Source of the DNA: DAIOGN01 sp036745245
GTDB lineage: Bacteria; Zixibacteria; MSB-5A5; JAUVRN01
DNA: 23,422 nucleotides
Direction of reading: 5' to 3'
Assembly: GCA_036745245.1 (NCBI GenBank)
Contig: DAIOGN010000039.1
Coordinates: 1-23,422, forward strand
The notes under the pieces are model-generated. The model saw only the letters and a list, made by a program, of their open reading frames with translations. It searched no databases and had not been told where the DNA came from. Positions 8,096 through 15,457 of this stretch are shown in pieces; the first letter of the stretch is position 1, and each line of letters starts with the position of its first letter. The translations under genes and the position numbers were made by a program.

Positions 8096-8835
8096 GCGGA
8101 CCCCCAGGTGGCCGCGGCGTCGGAGGCGCCCACCGCCTTGCGAAAACGTTGTACGTAGGGCGCCACCTGGTAGTTGTGCTGTTTCAGAAAGTAGATGAGG
8201 CAGGCAGCGAAGAACTCGTCCTCCACCGAGGGGCGGGCTTCGAGGTTCTTCAGCTGATAATCGAGCACCGAAAGCAGGTGCGTGTCTTCCTGATAGAAGT
8301 AGTCCAGCCGTTCCTTCTGGAACCCGAGCGCTTTCTTGTAGGCCGTCTTCACGTCTTCAAACCCGCGCAGGCGGTCGAGCAGAGACTGTCGCACGCGCTC
8401 GGATTCGCGACTCTGGGCCGCCGATGCTTCCACGAGTCCGGCAGGTGTGTATTCCAGCCCCAGGCGACCCGTGCCGCGGCGGATGAGCGCCACGAGCGAG
8501 TCGAGGAGCTGGTCGGCCAGAGTCCGGGCCGCCGCCTGTGCCCCCGACTTTTCGCGGAGCTGCACCAGCTTCTCGGCCGCGATCACGAGCGCTTCCAGAT
8601 CGGCCCGCGCGATGCCCGGTTCGGTGGAGAGGCCGGCGTTGCTCTTGAGCCACTCCGACAATTCCGCCAGCCGGGCTTCGAGGGGGCCCTCCGCATCGGG
8701 CGACACGAGCGCATCGAGCACGTCGAGCTTGCGGCCCACGGTGTAGCGGCGCTTTGCGCGCACGGTCCATTCGTCGATGAACGTGGTGACCACGCGGTCG
8801 AGCCGCACGATCTCGGCGGCGGCGGCGCGGCTCAC
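8092..8835 (-). CDS. Helical protein of unknown function, 247 aa
   Basis: I do not recognise this family. The product appears almost wholly alpha-helical and soluble: no signal peptide, no membrane segment, no Cys cluster, no nucleotide-binding motif. It is rich in Arg, Glu, Leu and Ala, with heptad-like stretches in the middle (ADLEALVIAAEKLVQLREK) and a C-terminal half with many aromatic residues (KERLDYFYQEDTHLLSVLDYQL). The start is GTG and overlaps the stop of the DUF4388 gene as GTGA; its own stop overlaps the next ATG. This locks three genes (DUF4388, this one, TPR-like) into one translational unit, which suggests that the three products work together. Confidence 0.8.
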   Translation of the reverse strand: MSRAAAAEIVRLDRVVTTFIDEWTVRAKRRYTVGRKLDVLDALVSPDAEGPLEARLAELSEWLKSNAGLSTEPGIARADLEALVIAAEKLVQLREKSGAQAAARTLADQLLDSLVALIRRGTGRLGLEYTPAGLVEASAAQSRESERVRQSLLDRLRGFEDVKTAYKKALGFQKERLDYFYQEDTHLLSVLDYQLKNLEARPSVEDEFFAACLIYFLKQHNYQVAPYVQRFRKAVGASDAAATWGSA

Positions 8836-9644
8836 GAGCTGCTCGCTCCGTTGCGAAGATAGCCTTCAACCAGTTCGCCCAGGCGATCGCCGAGTTGAGC
8901 CAGTCGTTCGGTCTGCGACGTGTTCACCACGGCGCCCGACTCCTTCACCAGACCCGCCGAATACAGGCCCGCCAGCGTGCGCAGGGTGACCAGCCGATCG
9001 GTGTGCGACACTTCCAGAATTTCGTAGATGTTGCGCGTGCCGTCCACGAGCGTGAGTACGTTCCACTCGTCGGCGGCCAGGGCGATGTCCTTTTTCCGCC
9101 CGTCCTCTGCGGGGGCGAGGCGGATCACGCTTTCAAACTGCGGCAGGCTGGACTTGATGCTGCTCATCTCATCGAGCCTGCGCACGCCTTCGAGGATCAG
9201 GTTCTCCGTGGAAATCTGAATCGTGATCTCTTCGTCGGTGGGGAACTGTTCCTCGTAGAACTTGAAGTGGCCCCCTTCCCAGCGCAGGGTCTCGTAGATC
9301 ACTTCCTCCACCTGATGCTGCACCGCCTCTTCGAGGTCGTCGTGCGAGAGCCACTGCTTGGACAGGAGGATCTCGCCCAGCCGCCGGTGCCCCTGCGTGT
9401 CGCCTTTCTCAGCCAGGGCCATTTCGAGCTGCTGCGAGGAGATGCGCCCCTGCTTCACGAGGAGGTCTCCCAGGCGTGTCATCTTGCGGGGCCCATAGGC
9501 GTAGAACACCTGGCCGTCCCGGAAGTAGACCATGGCCACTTCCTCGCCCTTCTGAATGCCGAGGGTGCCGGTCTTCTGTCCGGAACTCAGGAGCTGAAAA
9601 ATCTCCGGCAGCCCGAAATTCTCGATATTTCCCTGAAGGTCCAT
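8832..9644 (-). CDS. DUF4388 (PatA N-terminal-like) domain protein, 270 aa
   Basis: The first about 100 residues match the DUF4388 pattern: MDLQGNIENFGLPEIFQLLSS, then KTGTLGIQKGEE and VYFRDGQVFYAYG. This domain is found in proteins of motility and signalling, often with response-regulator domains, in Deltaproteobacteria, Deinococcus and similar groups. Here no receiver domain is attached. The middle contains RLGEILLSKQWLSHDDLEEAVQHQ, which resembles the helical unit common in type II/IV secretion ATPase N-termini (MshEN-like), and the C-terminal part (about 180-250) looks like a winged helix (LTLVDGTRNIYEILEVSHTD then VTLRTLAGLYSAGLVKES). It is the first gene of the long minus-strand operon, with a near-consensus promoter and a leader of only about 15 bases, and no strong Shine-Dalgarno. 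The family call is solid; a role in signalling or motility is inference. Confidence 0.88.
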   Translation of the reverse strand: MDLQGNIENFGLPEIFQLLSSGQKTGTLGIQKGEEVAMVYFRDGQVFYAYGPRKMTRLGDLLVKQGRISSQQLEMALAEKGDTQGHRRLGEILLSKQWLSHDDLEEAVQHQVEEVIYETLRWEGGHFKFYEEQFPTDEEITIQISTENLILEGVRRLDEMSSIKSSLPQFESVIRLAPAEDGRKKDIALAADEWNVLTLVDGTRNIYEILEVSHTDRLVTLRTLAGLYSAGLVKESGAVVNTSQTERLAQLGDRLGELVEGYLRNGASSS

Positions 9645-9665
9645 AGATTTGCCCGAAGCCAGTGG

Positions 9666-9693
9666 AATATAGGGGCCAAAGGGTCGCTGTCAA
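9666..9693 (-). promoter_or_regulatory. Near-consensus sigma-70 promoter of the long minus-strand operon
   Basis: Read on the minus strand: TTGACA at 9693-9688 (6 of 6 consensus), a 16-bp spacer, and TATATT at 9671-9666 (5 of 6). Transcription should begin near 9659, giving a leader of about 15 bases before the ATG at 9644. It is the best promoter in the window and is placed exactly where the divergent gap allows. Confidence 0.82.
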
Positions 9694-9961
9694 CCTGACG
9701 CTGGTGTGTACCAGGCATAAAGCGCGGCGAGTCTTCCACTTGGGATAGTGTCACTGCGCCTGCCGAACACAAGGGATGTGGCTGGGTCGATTGTTGGACC
9801 GTTTGCAGGTGGACAGAATGCAGGCAGTCACCAGATGACTGCAGGTCTCTTGACGAGCCGGGGAACGCGTACTCTCTCACCTGGTCGGGCGGCTAAAGCC
9901 GGGACCCGGTGCCGTCGAATTCCTATTCAGGCGTACATCCTCTCACTTCGGAGCCCTTTTT
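9694..9961. other. Divergent intergenic region upstream of the OmpA-family gene
   Basis: Apart from the minus-strand promoter, this stretch has no gene. It holds a perfect 7-bp hairpin at 9824-9842 (GCAGTCA, loop CCAGA, TGACTGC) that could be an operator or an RNA stem in the long leader of the plus-strand gene. Weak plus-strand promoter-like pairs exist (TTGTTG at 9791 with CAGAAT 17 bp on; TTGACG at 9850 with no acceptable -10), none convincing. A GGAG at 9950-9953 is the likely ribosome binding site for the ATG at 9962. I compared the 9880-9915 stem (GGCTAAAGCC then GGGACCCGG) with c-di-GMP and c-di-AMP riboswitch consensus by memory and found no good match. Confidence 0.5.
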
Positions 9962-11506
9962 ATGAAGCGAACCGTTCTCTCGATCCTGGCGTGTCTGACC
10001 CTGCACTTCTACTCCGGGACGGCACTGGCCGCAACCCACCCTGATCTTTCCGCGTTGAACACCCTCATGGATTCTGCGCGTGCGCTGGAAGCTCCGGCGT
10101 TCGCGCCCGGTGTCTGGCAGGAAGCGGAAAAGAGGTTCGCCGAAGCGCAGAAGGCGGTGGACCAGAAAAAGAAAGAGAAGAACATCCAGGAACAGATTGG
10201 CAAAGCGAGGCAGTCGGTTGAGAACAGCATCAGGGCATGCGAGGTGGCCAAGCTGTCCCTGGCAGAGTACCTGACGCCGCGCACGAACGCGCAGAAGGCC
10301 AAGGCGCCGGAACGCGTGGCCCCGCTGTACGCGCAGGGAGAAGCGCAGTTCGTGAAGGCCACCCAGAAGGTGGAGAACGGCGACGTGAAGGGCGGGCTCA
10401 AGGAAGCGGCCAAGGCCGTGCCGCTGTTCGACAACGCCGAACTGCAGGCGATTCGCGTGGAACTTCTGGGGAACGCGCAGAAGCTCATCGCCAAGGCAAA
10501 GACCGACGAGGCGGAGAAGTACGCTCCCTCCACGCTGGACCGCGCGCACAAGGCGTTCGCCAAGGCCGACGGCGTGCTCGCGAAGGATCGCTACGAGCGC
10601 AAGCAGTCGAAGATCTTCATCGCCGACGCCGAGTATGAGGCGATGCACGCCTCCAACATCGCGCAGTCGGTGCGGGCCCTGGAACGCAACGACCAGGCAT
10701 GGGAAAAGCTCATGCTGATCTACGAACTGCAGATGAATCGCGTGGGCGAAGCCGCCGGGCTGGCCCATCTGCCTTTCGAGAAGGGGCCGCTGGCCGCGGC
10801 TGACACCCTCGTGCAGTACATGCGGGCCGGCCAGTCGATGCAGCAGTCCACGGCCTCCCTTCAGGATCAGTTGAGCGCCCAGATGCGCATGACCCTGGGC
10901 CGCCTGGGTGAAGCAGGAGGCACCGTGGGGCTCATGGAACTGGCGCGCATGGTGGACGAAAGGATGGCCATGCTCGTGCTCGAGCGCGATGACCTGGCCA
11001 CCCAGGTGCAGTCGTCCGAAACCAAGCTGGCGCAGGTGGAGTGGGAACAGGCCAGCGTGTCGGAAGAACTGGCCCAGAGACTGCGGCGTGAGGAGCGGTT
11101 TCAGGCGGCCAAGAAGCTGATCAAGCCCTCGGACGGCGAGGTGCTCTGGAACGCGTCCAACGACCTGGTGCTCCGTCTCACCGGCCTGAAGTTCGACGTG
11201 GGCTCGGCGGACATCAAGGACGACCAGATGAAGCTCCTCGACAAGGTGGTGGAGATCGTGCAGATGACGCCCAACGCCCGCATCGTGGTGGAGGGGCACA
11301 CGGACGGTTCGGGGGACGAGGTCAATAACGTGCAGCTGTCGGAGAAGCGGGCCTACTCGCTCATGATGTATCTGCGCACGGCCACCGGAATCACGGCCGA
11401 GCACATCCGTGCCATCGGCTACGGGTCGGACAAGCCGATCGCGACCAATGACACGGCTGAGGGACGGGCGAAGAATCGGCGGAATGATATTGTGATCATG
11501 CAGTAG
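9962..11506 (+). CDS. Exported OmpA-family peptidoglycan-binding protein with long helical N-terminal region
   Basis: A 514-residue protein with a signal peptide (MKRTVLSILACLTLHFYSGTALA, cleavage probably after Ala23). Residues about 30-390 are Ala/Lys/Glu-rich and helical, with repeated motifs of the type APxxWxxAEKRFAEAQKA and YAPSTLDRAHKAFAKADGV, similar in style to DUF4398-type periplasmic helical repeats, ending in a coiled coil (residues about 320-385). The C-terminal OmpA domain (about 403-514) has VEGHTDGSGDEVNN, LSEKRA, IRAIGYGSDKPIATN and GRAKNRRNDIVI, the conserved peptidoglycan (diaminopimelate) binding residues. There is no beta-barrel, so it is more likely a periplasmic or outer-membrane-associated wall linker than a porin. 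It is a single gene, with its own leader, and the hairpin repeat A begins 17 bases after its stop. Confidence 0.9.
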   Translation: MKRTVLSILACLTLHFYSGTALAATHPDLSALNTLMDSARALEAPAFAPGVWQEAEKRFAEAQKAVDQKKKEKNIQEQIGKARQSVENSIRACEVAKLSLAEYLTPRTNAQKAKAPERVAPLYAQGEAQFVKATQKVENGDVKGGLKEAAKAVPLFDNAELQAIRVELLGNAQKLIAKAKTDEAEKYAPSTLDRAHKAFAKADGVLAKDRYERKQSKIFIADAEYEAMHASNIAQSVRALERNDQAWEKLMLIYELQMNRVGEAAGLAHLPFEKGPLAAADTLVQYMRAGQSMQQSTASLQDQLSAQMRMTLGRLGEAGGTVGLMELARMVDERMAMLVLERDDLATQVQSSETKLAQVEWEQASVSEELAQRLRREERFQAAKKLIKPSDGEVLWNASNDLVLRLTGLKFDVGSADIKDDQMKLLDKVVEIVQMTPNARIVVEGHTDGSGDEVNNVQLSEKRAYSLMMYLRTATGITAEHIRAIGYGSDKPIATNDTAEGRAKNRRNDIVIMQ

Positions 11507-11523
11507 GTGCGGGATGTGACATC

Positions 11524-11630
11524 GGGGGCCCGAAGGTCCCTTTTGAGTTTCCACTTAGGGGCGCAGTGACAAGCGCCCTCCCAGGGTTCACGGCGGGAAG
11601 TGAAAACTCAAAAGGGACCTTCGGGCCCCC
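11524..11630. repeat. Hairpin repeat copy A (33-base arms, 41-base loop)
   Basis: Left arm 11524-11556 and right arm 11598-11630 are inverted repeats matching at 32 of 33 positions. The loop is 41 bases, 11557-11597. On the minus strand the loop starts CCCGCCGTG directly after CACTT. Within this loop a further stem GGGCGC/GCGCCC can form. The left arm also contains a small GC-rich stem (11526-11540) followed by TTTT, which could act as a terminator for the OmpA-family gene. Confidence 0.95.
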
Positions 11631-11664
11631 TTCTGTTGGCACCCCACAAAGCTTTCAATCAGGT

Positions 11665-11767
11665 GGACGTGAGGGTCAGATTTGACTTCTCACTTCCCGC
11701 CGTGGACTAGAGCAAGGCACGTGTCAGAACTACCATAAGTGAGAAGTCAAATCTGACCCTCACGTCC
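11665..11767. repeat. Hairpin repeat copy B (31-base perfect arms, 41-base loop)
   Basis: Left arm 11665-11695 and right arm 11737-11767 are perfect inverted repeats of 31 bases (GGACGTGAGGGTCAGATT at the outer end, TCACTT at the inner). The loop, 11696-11736, is 41 bases and starts CCCGCCGTGGACTAGAG on the plus strand, so copy B is oriented opposite to copies A and C. Confidence 0.95.
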
Positions 11768-11772
11768 CCTTA

Positions 11773-11853
11773 CACTTCCCGCCGTGGACTAGAGTGAGGC
11801 CCTTGTCAGAACAACCACAAGTGAGAAGTCAAGGCTGACCTCACGTCCCCTTA
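11773..11853. repeat. Partial tandem copy E of the hairpin repeat
   Basis: This 81-base unit repeats the 82 bases at 11691-11772 in direct tandem: CACTT, a 41-base loop starting CCCGCCGTGGACTAGAG (11778-11818), and a right arm ending CACGTCCCCTTA. The left arm is missing apart from CACTT, so it cannot form the full hairpin alone, but its right arm could pair with the left arm of copy B. Loop and arm differ from B at about nine positions, so the duplication is not very recent. Confidence 0.9.
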
Positions 11854-11863
11854 CCCAGCAGAT

Positions 11864-11886
11864 GAATTGGGGTCTGACCCCAATTC
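11864..11886. repeat. Perfect palindrome with GGGGTC core, possible terminator
   Basis: Half-sites GAATTGGGGTC and its exact complement flank one central base at 11875. It lies two bases past the stop of the lipoprotein gene on the minus strand. It shares the GGGTC/GACCC core with the arms of copies B and C. As RNA it would give a stem with a very small loop and no T-run, so it is not a standard terminator; similar palindromes are often seen as REP-type elements, which is how I read it. Confidence 0.85.
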
Positions 11887-11888
11887 CC

Positions 11889-12779
11889 TCATCGGAACGC
11901 GATGATGGCCGTCTGCATGGCCGACGCTGCGGCCTGATTGTACAGCGTATCCTGAAGCGACTGGCGCTTGAATCCCTGTACGGCGATCAATTCGAATCGA
12001 CGGAGCGAACGCACGCCCACCGTGGCGTTGTGCCCGAGGCTGTCGACCAGGTTGTGAGACATGGGCTCGGTCTGGTACACACCCGCTACGGGGTACGTGA
12101 TGAAGAAGGTGTCGTCGGGCGAGTTGGTTTCCACGCGTACGGTGAGGTGCACCAGCGAATCGAGCTTCACGGTGACCACCGAGTCCCGGTTGATCCGCAC
12201 CTGCGGAGACGCCACCACGGGATACACCCCGGCCGTGTTCGTGACCGTCATGAGTGTGATGCTGGGTTCACCGGAGCCGTTGGGCTGCCCTGCTTTGCGG
12301 TAGCGCATTTTCCAGATGCGCCACGGGTTGGAGCAGGTGAAGCAGGCGTTGTCGAGCAGCTTGGCGTTGCCGCCGAACGATGCCTTCACGTACGGTTTGC
12401 TCACGATGGTGCTGTTGATGCCGTCGGTGATATTAAACGTGAGCGTGCCCCACAGCGTGTCGAGGATGTCGGCTTCGAAGGCGAGCGCCGCCGACACCTC
12501 CACGGTTTCCGTGTAGAAGCGATAGTTTACGAATCCCCGACGGACGCTGTCGATGGTGCGCTCGTAAGCGATCGTACCATTCTGGCTGCGAAGGATCTCC
12601 GGCGAAAACAGAATTGACTCGTCGGCTCCGTACACCAGCACATCGCGGATCAATTCACCGGACGTGGGCTTGGGTTCCACGGCCTGTTCGCAGCCCACGG
12701 CGAGGAGGGTGCACAGTCCAAGCGCACAGACGCTTGCGAATTGGAACCTGAAACGTGCGGGGATCGGGGGCATGGTCAT
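11889..12779 (-). CDS. Predicted lipoprotein of unknown function, 296 aa
   Basis: The N-terminus ends in a lipobox LLAVGC with Cys30 after a hydrophobic stretch (FASVCALGLCTLLAVGC), so the product should be lipid-anchored and exported. The mature part is beta-rich with repeated strand-like segments (SVVTVKLDSLVHLTVRVET, FFITYPVAG) and one CxxC (NACFTCSNPW). I do not recognise the family; Ig-like folds are possible. The ATG at 12779 overlaps the uvrB stop as ATGA, which supports this start, although ATG at 12773 would also keep the lipobox. Coupling to uvrB is likely positional only. The palindrome at 11864-11886 follows the stop. Confidence 0.82.
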   Translation of the reverse strand: MTMPPIPARFRFQFASVCALGLCTLLAVGCEQAVEPKPTSGELIRDVLVYGADESILFSPEILRSQNGTIAYERTIDSVRRGFVNYRFYTETVEVSAALAFEADILDTLWGTLTFNITDGINSTIVSKPYVKASFGGNAKLLDNACFTCSNPWRIWKMRYRKAGQPNGSGEPSITLMTVTNTAGVYPVVASPQVRINRDSVVTVKLDSLVHLTVRVETNSPDDTFFITYPVAGVYQTEPMSHNLVDSLGHNATVGVRSLRRFELIAVQGFKRQSLQDTLYNQAAASAMQTAIIAFR

Positions 12780-14791
12780 CCGGGCAGTTTACGGGCTCGG
12801 TGTTTTTCGGATTTCTGTTTTTCCTTCAACAGCTTGATCTCGTCGCGCAGTCTGGCGGCTGTTTCAAACTTCAGATCGCGCGCGGCGTCTTTCATGGCCT
12901 GCATAAGAAAGTCGATCTGGTCGCCGAGCGGTAGGAGTTCGAGCCCCTGCGGGCGGCTGATCTCGGGCTCGGCGGCCTGCTCACGCGAGTCGGCGAAGGC
13001 CGTGGCCGCCAGAATCTCCTCGCGCGTCTTGCGGATGGTGGCCGGCACGATGCCGTGCTGGCGGTTGTACTCGAGCTGAAGCGCGCGCCTGCGATTGGTT
13101 TCGGACATGGCACGCTGCATCGAATCGGTGATCTGCGCGGCGTAAAAGATGACGCGCCCTTCGGCGTGACGCGCCGCGCGCCCCGCCACCTGAATGAGGG
13201 AGCGCTCGCTCCTCAGGAACCCTTCTTTGTCGGCGTCGAGAATGGCCACCAGCGATACCTCCGGTAAATCCAGACCCTCCCGCAGGAGGTTTATTCCAAC
13301 CAGCACGTCGAAGCCCGCCAACCGCAGTTCCCGCAACAGCTCCACGCGGTCGATGGCGTCGATCTCGCTGTGCAGGTAACGCACGCGGATCCCCAGCCGG
13401 GCCAGGTAGTCGGAGAGGTCTTCGGCCATGCGCTTGGTGAGCGTGGTGACCAGGGTGCGCTCGCCTTTTTCGGTTTGCCGGCGGATCTCTTCGATCAAGT
13501 CGTCCACCTGGCGTTCGAGCGGTCGCACCACGATCTCCGGATCCACCAGTCCGGTGGGGCGAATGATCTGCTCCACCACGGCCCCTCCCGACAGTTCCAG
13601 CTCGAGTGCGGCCGGCGTGGCCGACACGAACACCGTTTGCCCGATCAGCGACATGAACTCGTCGAAAACCAGGGGCCGGTTGTCGACCGCCGAGGGGAGA
13701 CGAAAGCCGTATTCCACCAGCATGTCCTTACGCGAGCGGTCGCCTGCGAACATGCCGCGCACCTGCGGCAGGGACTGATGGCTCTCGTCGATGACCGTGA
13801 GAAACGTGTCGGGGAAGAAATCGATCAGGCAGAAGGGCCGCTCCCCCGGCTTTCGCGCCGACAGGTGCCGCGAATAATTCTCGATGCCCGCGCAGTAGCC
13901 GATCTCCTTGAGCATCTCGATGTCGTAGCGGGTGCGCGACTCGAGCCGCTGTGCTTCGAGCAGTTTGTCGTGCCGGCGGAATTCTGCCAGCCGTTCCGCG
14001 AGTTCCGACTCGATGCCCCGGATGGCCTCCTGCAGCCGTGGCGGCGACGTGACGAAATGGCGCGCCGGGTAGATGGCCAGCTTGTCCTTCTCTCCGAGGA
14101 CTTTCCCCGTGAGCGGGTCGAGAGTCGCCAGCCGCTCGATCTCGTCGCCGAATAGTTCGATGCGCACGCCCTGTTCGGCATACGCGGGCACCAGTTCCAC
14201 CGTGTCGCCGCGCACGCGAAACGTACCGCGAGTGAACTCCACGTCGTTGCGGGTGTAGTGGATGTCGACCAGCCTGCGGAGAATGGCTTCGCGCGGCATG
14301 TGAGCTCCGCGCTCGAGGAACAGCAGTTGGTCCTTGTACTCTGTCGGGGAGCCGATGCCGTAAATGCATGACACCGACGCCACGATGATGACGTCGTCGC
14401 GTTCGAGCAGCGAACTCGTGGCCCGCAGCCTCAGTCGATCGATGTCATCGTTGATGGCCGTGTCCTTTTCAATGTAGGTGTCGGTGGAGGGCACGTAGGC
14501 TTCGGGCTGGTAATAGTCGTAATAACTGATGAAGAATTCGACCGCGTTGTTCGGGAAGAACCCCTTGAGCTCCGCGTAGAGTTGCGCGGCCAGGGTTTTG
14601 TTGTGCGAAATGACCAGCGTGGGCCGGTTCACCCGCGCGATCACATTGGCCATGGTGAAGGTCTTGCCGGAGCCGGTGACGCCCAAGAGCGTTTGATACT
14701 TGTCGCCGCGCACGAGGCCGGCGGTGAGTTCGTCAATGGCCCGCGGCTGGTCGCCCGCGGGCACCAGAGGGGTGACTAGTTCGAACGACAA
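12776..14791 (-). CDS. uvrB: UvrABC excision nuclease subunit B
   Basis: UvrB is the damage-verifying helicase-like subunit of nucleotide excision repair; with UvrA it loads on DNA and recruits UvrC. The 671 residues have the family length. Visible are Walker A GVTGSGKT (37-44), the beta-hairpin that clamps DNA (ISYYDYYQPEAYVP, about 88-101), VIDESHQSLPQ (motif II region), VSATPAALE, LVTTLTKRMAEDLSDYL, GINLLREGLDLPEVSLV and QVAGRAARHAEGRVI (motif VI). The C-terminal UVR domain (about 620-660, LMQAMKDAARDLKFETAARLRDEI) binds UvrC. The start is TTG at 14791 with AGAGGA just before it; no ATG lies near the conserved N-terminus. The upstream membrane gene ends 7 bases away, so they are cotranscribed. 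Confidence 0.97.
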   Translation of the reverse strand: MSFELVTPLVPAGDQPRAIDELTAGLVRGDKYQTLLGVTGSGKTFTMANVIARVNRPTLVISHNKTLAAQLYAELKGFFPNNAVEFFISYYDYYQPEAYVPSTDTYIEKDTAINDDIDRLRLRATSSLLERDDVIIVASVSCIYGIGSPTEYKDQLLFLERGAHMPREAILRRLVDIHYTRNDVEFTRGTFRVRGDTVELVPAYAEQGVRIELFGDEIERLATLDPLTGKVLGEKDKLAIYPARHFVTSPPRLQEAIRGIESELAERLAEFRRHDKLLEAQRLESRTRYDIEMLKEIGYCAGIENYSRHLSARKPGERPFCLIDFFPDTFLTVIDESHQSLPQVRGMFAGDRSRKDMLVEYGFRLPSAVDNRPLVFDEFMSLIGQTVFVSATPAALELELSGGAVVEQIIRPTGLVDPEIVVRPLERQVDDLIEEIRRQTEKGERTLVTTLTKRMAEDLSDYLARLGIRVRYLHSEIDAIDRVELLRELRLAGFDVLVGINLLREGLDLPEVSLVAILDADKEGFLRSERSLIQVAGRAARHAEGRVIFYAAQITDSMQRAMSETNRRRALQLEYNRQHGIVPATIRKTREEILAATAFADSREQAAEPEISRPQGLELLPLGDQIDFLMQAMKDAARDLKFETAARLRDEIKLLKEKQKSEKHRARKLPG

Positions 14792-14798
14792 GAGTCCT

Positions 14799-15308
14799 CT
14801 AAGGCGCGGAAGGTGGGAGGGTGGAGCGGACGTTGGATGGCTCCTGAGACGAACGGTCGCGATACCACAACGGCACGTCCATCACATTCGACATTTCCCT
14901 GGCGAACGCCTCCAGCTCCGTCCGGATGCCCTGGCCCACCTGAACCCAGCGCCCGGAGGTGTCCACGGCCCACAGAAGCACGTACCGTGGATGATCGGTG
15001 GCTTCAATGGCCACGGCGCGCACGGCCGGAAACGGCAGTTCTTCAGGTTCACCGCCACGGTGGGCCCAGTACAGCGTGCGGCGGGGACGATCGAGCACCA
15101 GCCTCACCAGTTCGCCCTTGCGGGGCCAGTTGACCCAGGCCAAAAGCAGCGTGATCCCCACAAACGCACCCAGCCCGAAGGTGAAGAGCCACGGCGAGTC
15201 TGCACGATACGCCAGGGTCAGGGCGGCAACGATGCCGAGGAGCGCCGCCAGAACGAGCGGGCGCTGCAGTGCCGAGCGCAGAGCCACGATGGTATGAGAC
15301 TCGGGCAT
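14799..15308 (-). CDS. Two-helix membrane protein of unknown function, 169 aa
   Basis: Two adjacent transmembrane helices (about 17-34 and 39-60) form a hairpin, followed by a cytoplasmic domain of about 105 residues with beta-strand character (RLVLDRPRRTLYWAHRGG, VLLWAVDTSGRWVQVGQG) and a helix. This layout resembles small membrane proteins with a PH-like domain, but I cannot assign a family. ATG at 15308 is chosen over an upstream ATG because the sequence before it lacks coding character and lies in the divergent promoter region. A promoter-like pair ends right at the ATG, so the message may be leaderless. The stop is 7 bases from uvrB. Confidence 0.75.
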   Translation of the reverse strand: MPESHTIVALRSALQRPLVLAALLGIVAALTLAYRADSPWLFTFGLGAFVGITLLLAWVNWPRKGELVRLVLDRPRRTLYWAHRGGEPEELPFPAVRAVAIEATDHPRYVLLWAVDTSGRWVQVGQGIRTELEAFAREMSNVMDVPLWYRDRSSQEPSNVRSTLPPSAP

Positions 15309-15314
15309 ACGCTC

Positions 15315-15343
15315 AAGATAACGCGCCGGGAGCCCGAAGGCAA
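15315..15343 (-). promoter_or_regulatory. Candidate promoter of the uvrB operon, possibly leaderless
   Basis: On the minus strand TTGCCT (15343-15338), a 17-bp spacer, and TATCTT (15320-15315). Each hexamer matches consensus at 4 of 6. Transcription would begin about at the ATG of the two-helix membrane gene (15308), and no Shine-Dalgarno is present there, which agrees with a leaderless start. Confidence 0.4.
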
Positions 15344-15457
15344 ACCACGGTCCCCGGCGTGCGTGCGAAGAAAAAGCGGCTCCTGTAACTGGGCTTGCGA
15401 AGGCCCGGCGGTTGTCGTTTCTTGGCACCCCGCGGCCGGGGATGCCGCCCTATAAAG

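Larger units (their letters stand above)
11507..11888. other. Convergent intergenic region made mostly of hairpin repeats
   Basis: This 382-base region between the 3' ends of two genes has no credible gene. It is filled by copies A, B, E and the palindrome, with short unique spacers (11631-11664 and 11854-11863). All of it looks like accumulated palindromic elements, some of which may double as transcription terminators for both flanking genes. Confidence 0.85.

Noticed and set aside
9850..9925. Riboswitch-like stems (c-di-GMP or c-di-AMP type) upstream of the OmpA-family gene
   Set aside because: GGCTAAAGCC and GGGACCCGG recall parts of such aptamers but the conserved order and spacing are not met.
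9923..11554. Minus-strand open frame of 543 codons opposite the OmpA-family gene
   Set aside because: A shadow of a gene with signal peptide and OmpA motifs on the plus strand; the translation is His/Leu/Arg-rich and unlike any family.
11507..11853. CRISPR array
   Set aside because: The repeats are long inverted pairs, not short direct repeats with regular unique spacers, and no cas genes are present.
15422..15456. Promoter for tig with TATAAA at 15451
   Set aside because: No -35 element at 16-18 bp (TTGGCA is 23 bp away) and the start of transcription would fall inside the coding start; kept only as a hint for a later tig start.
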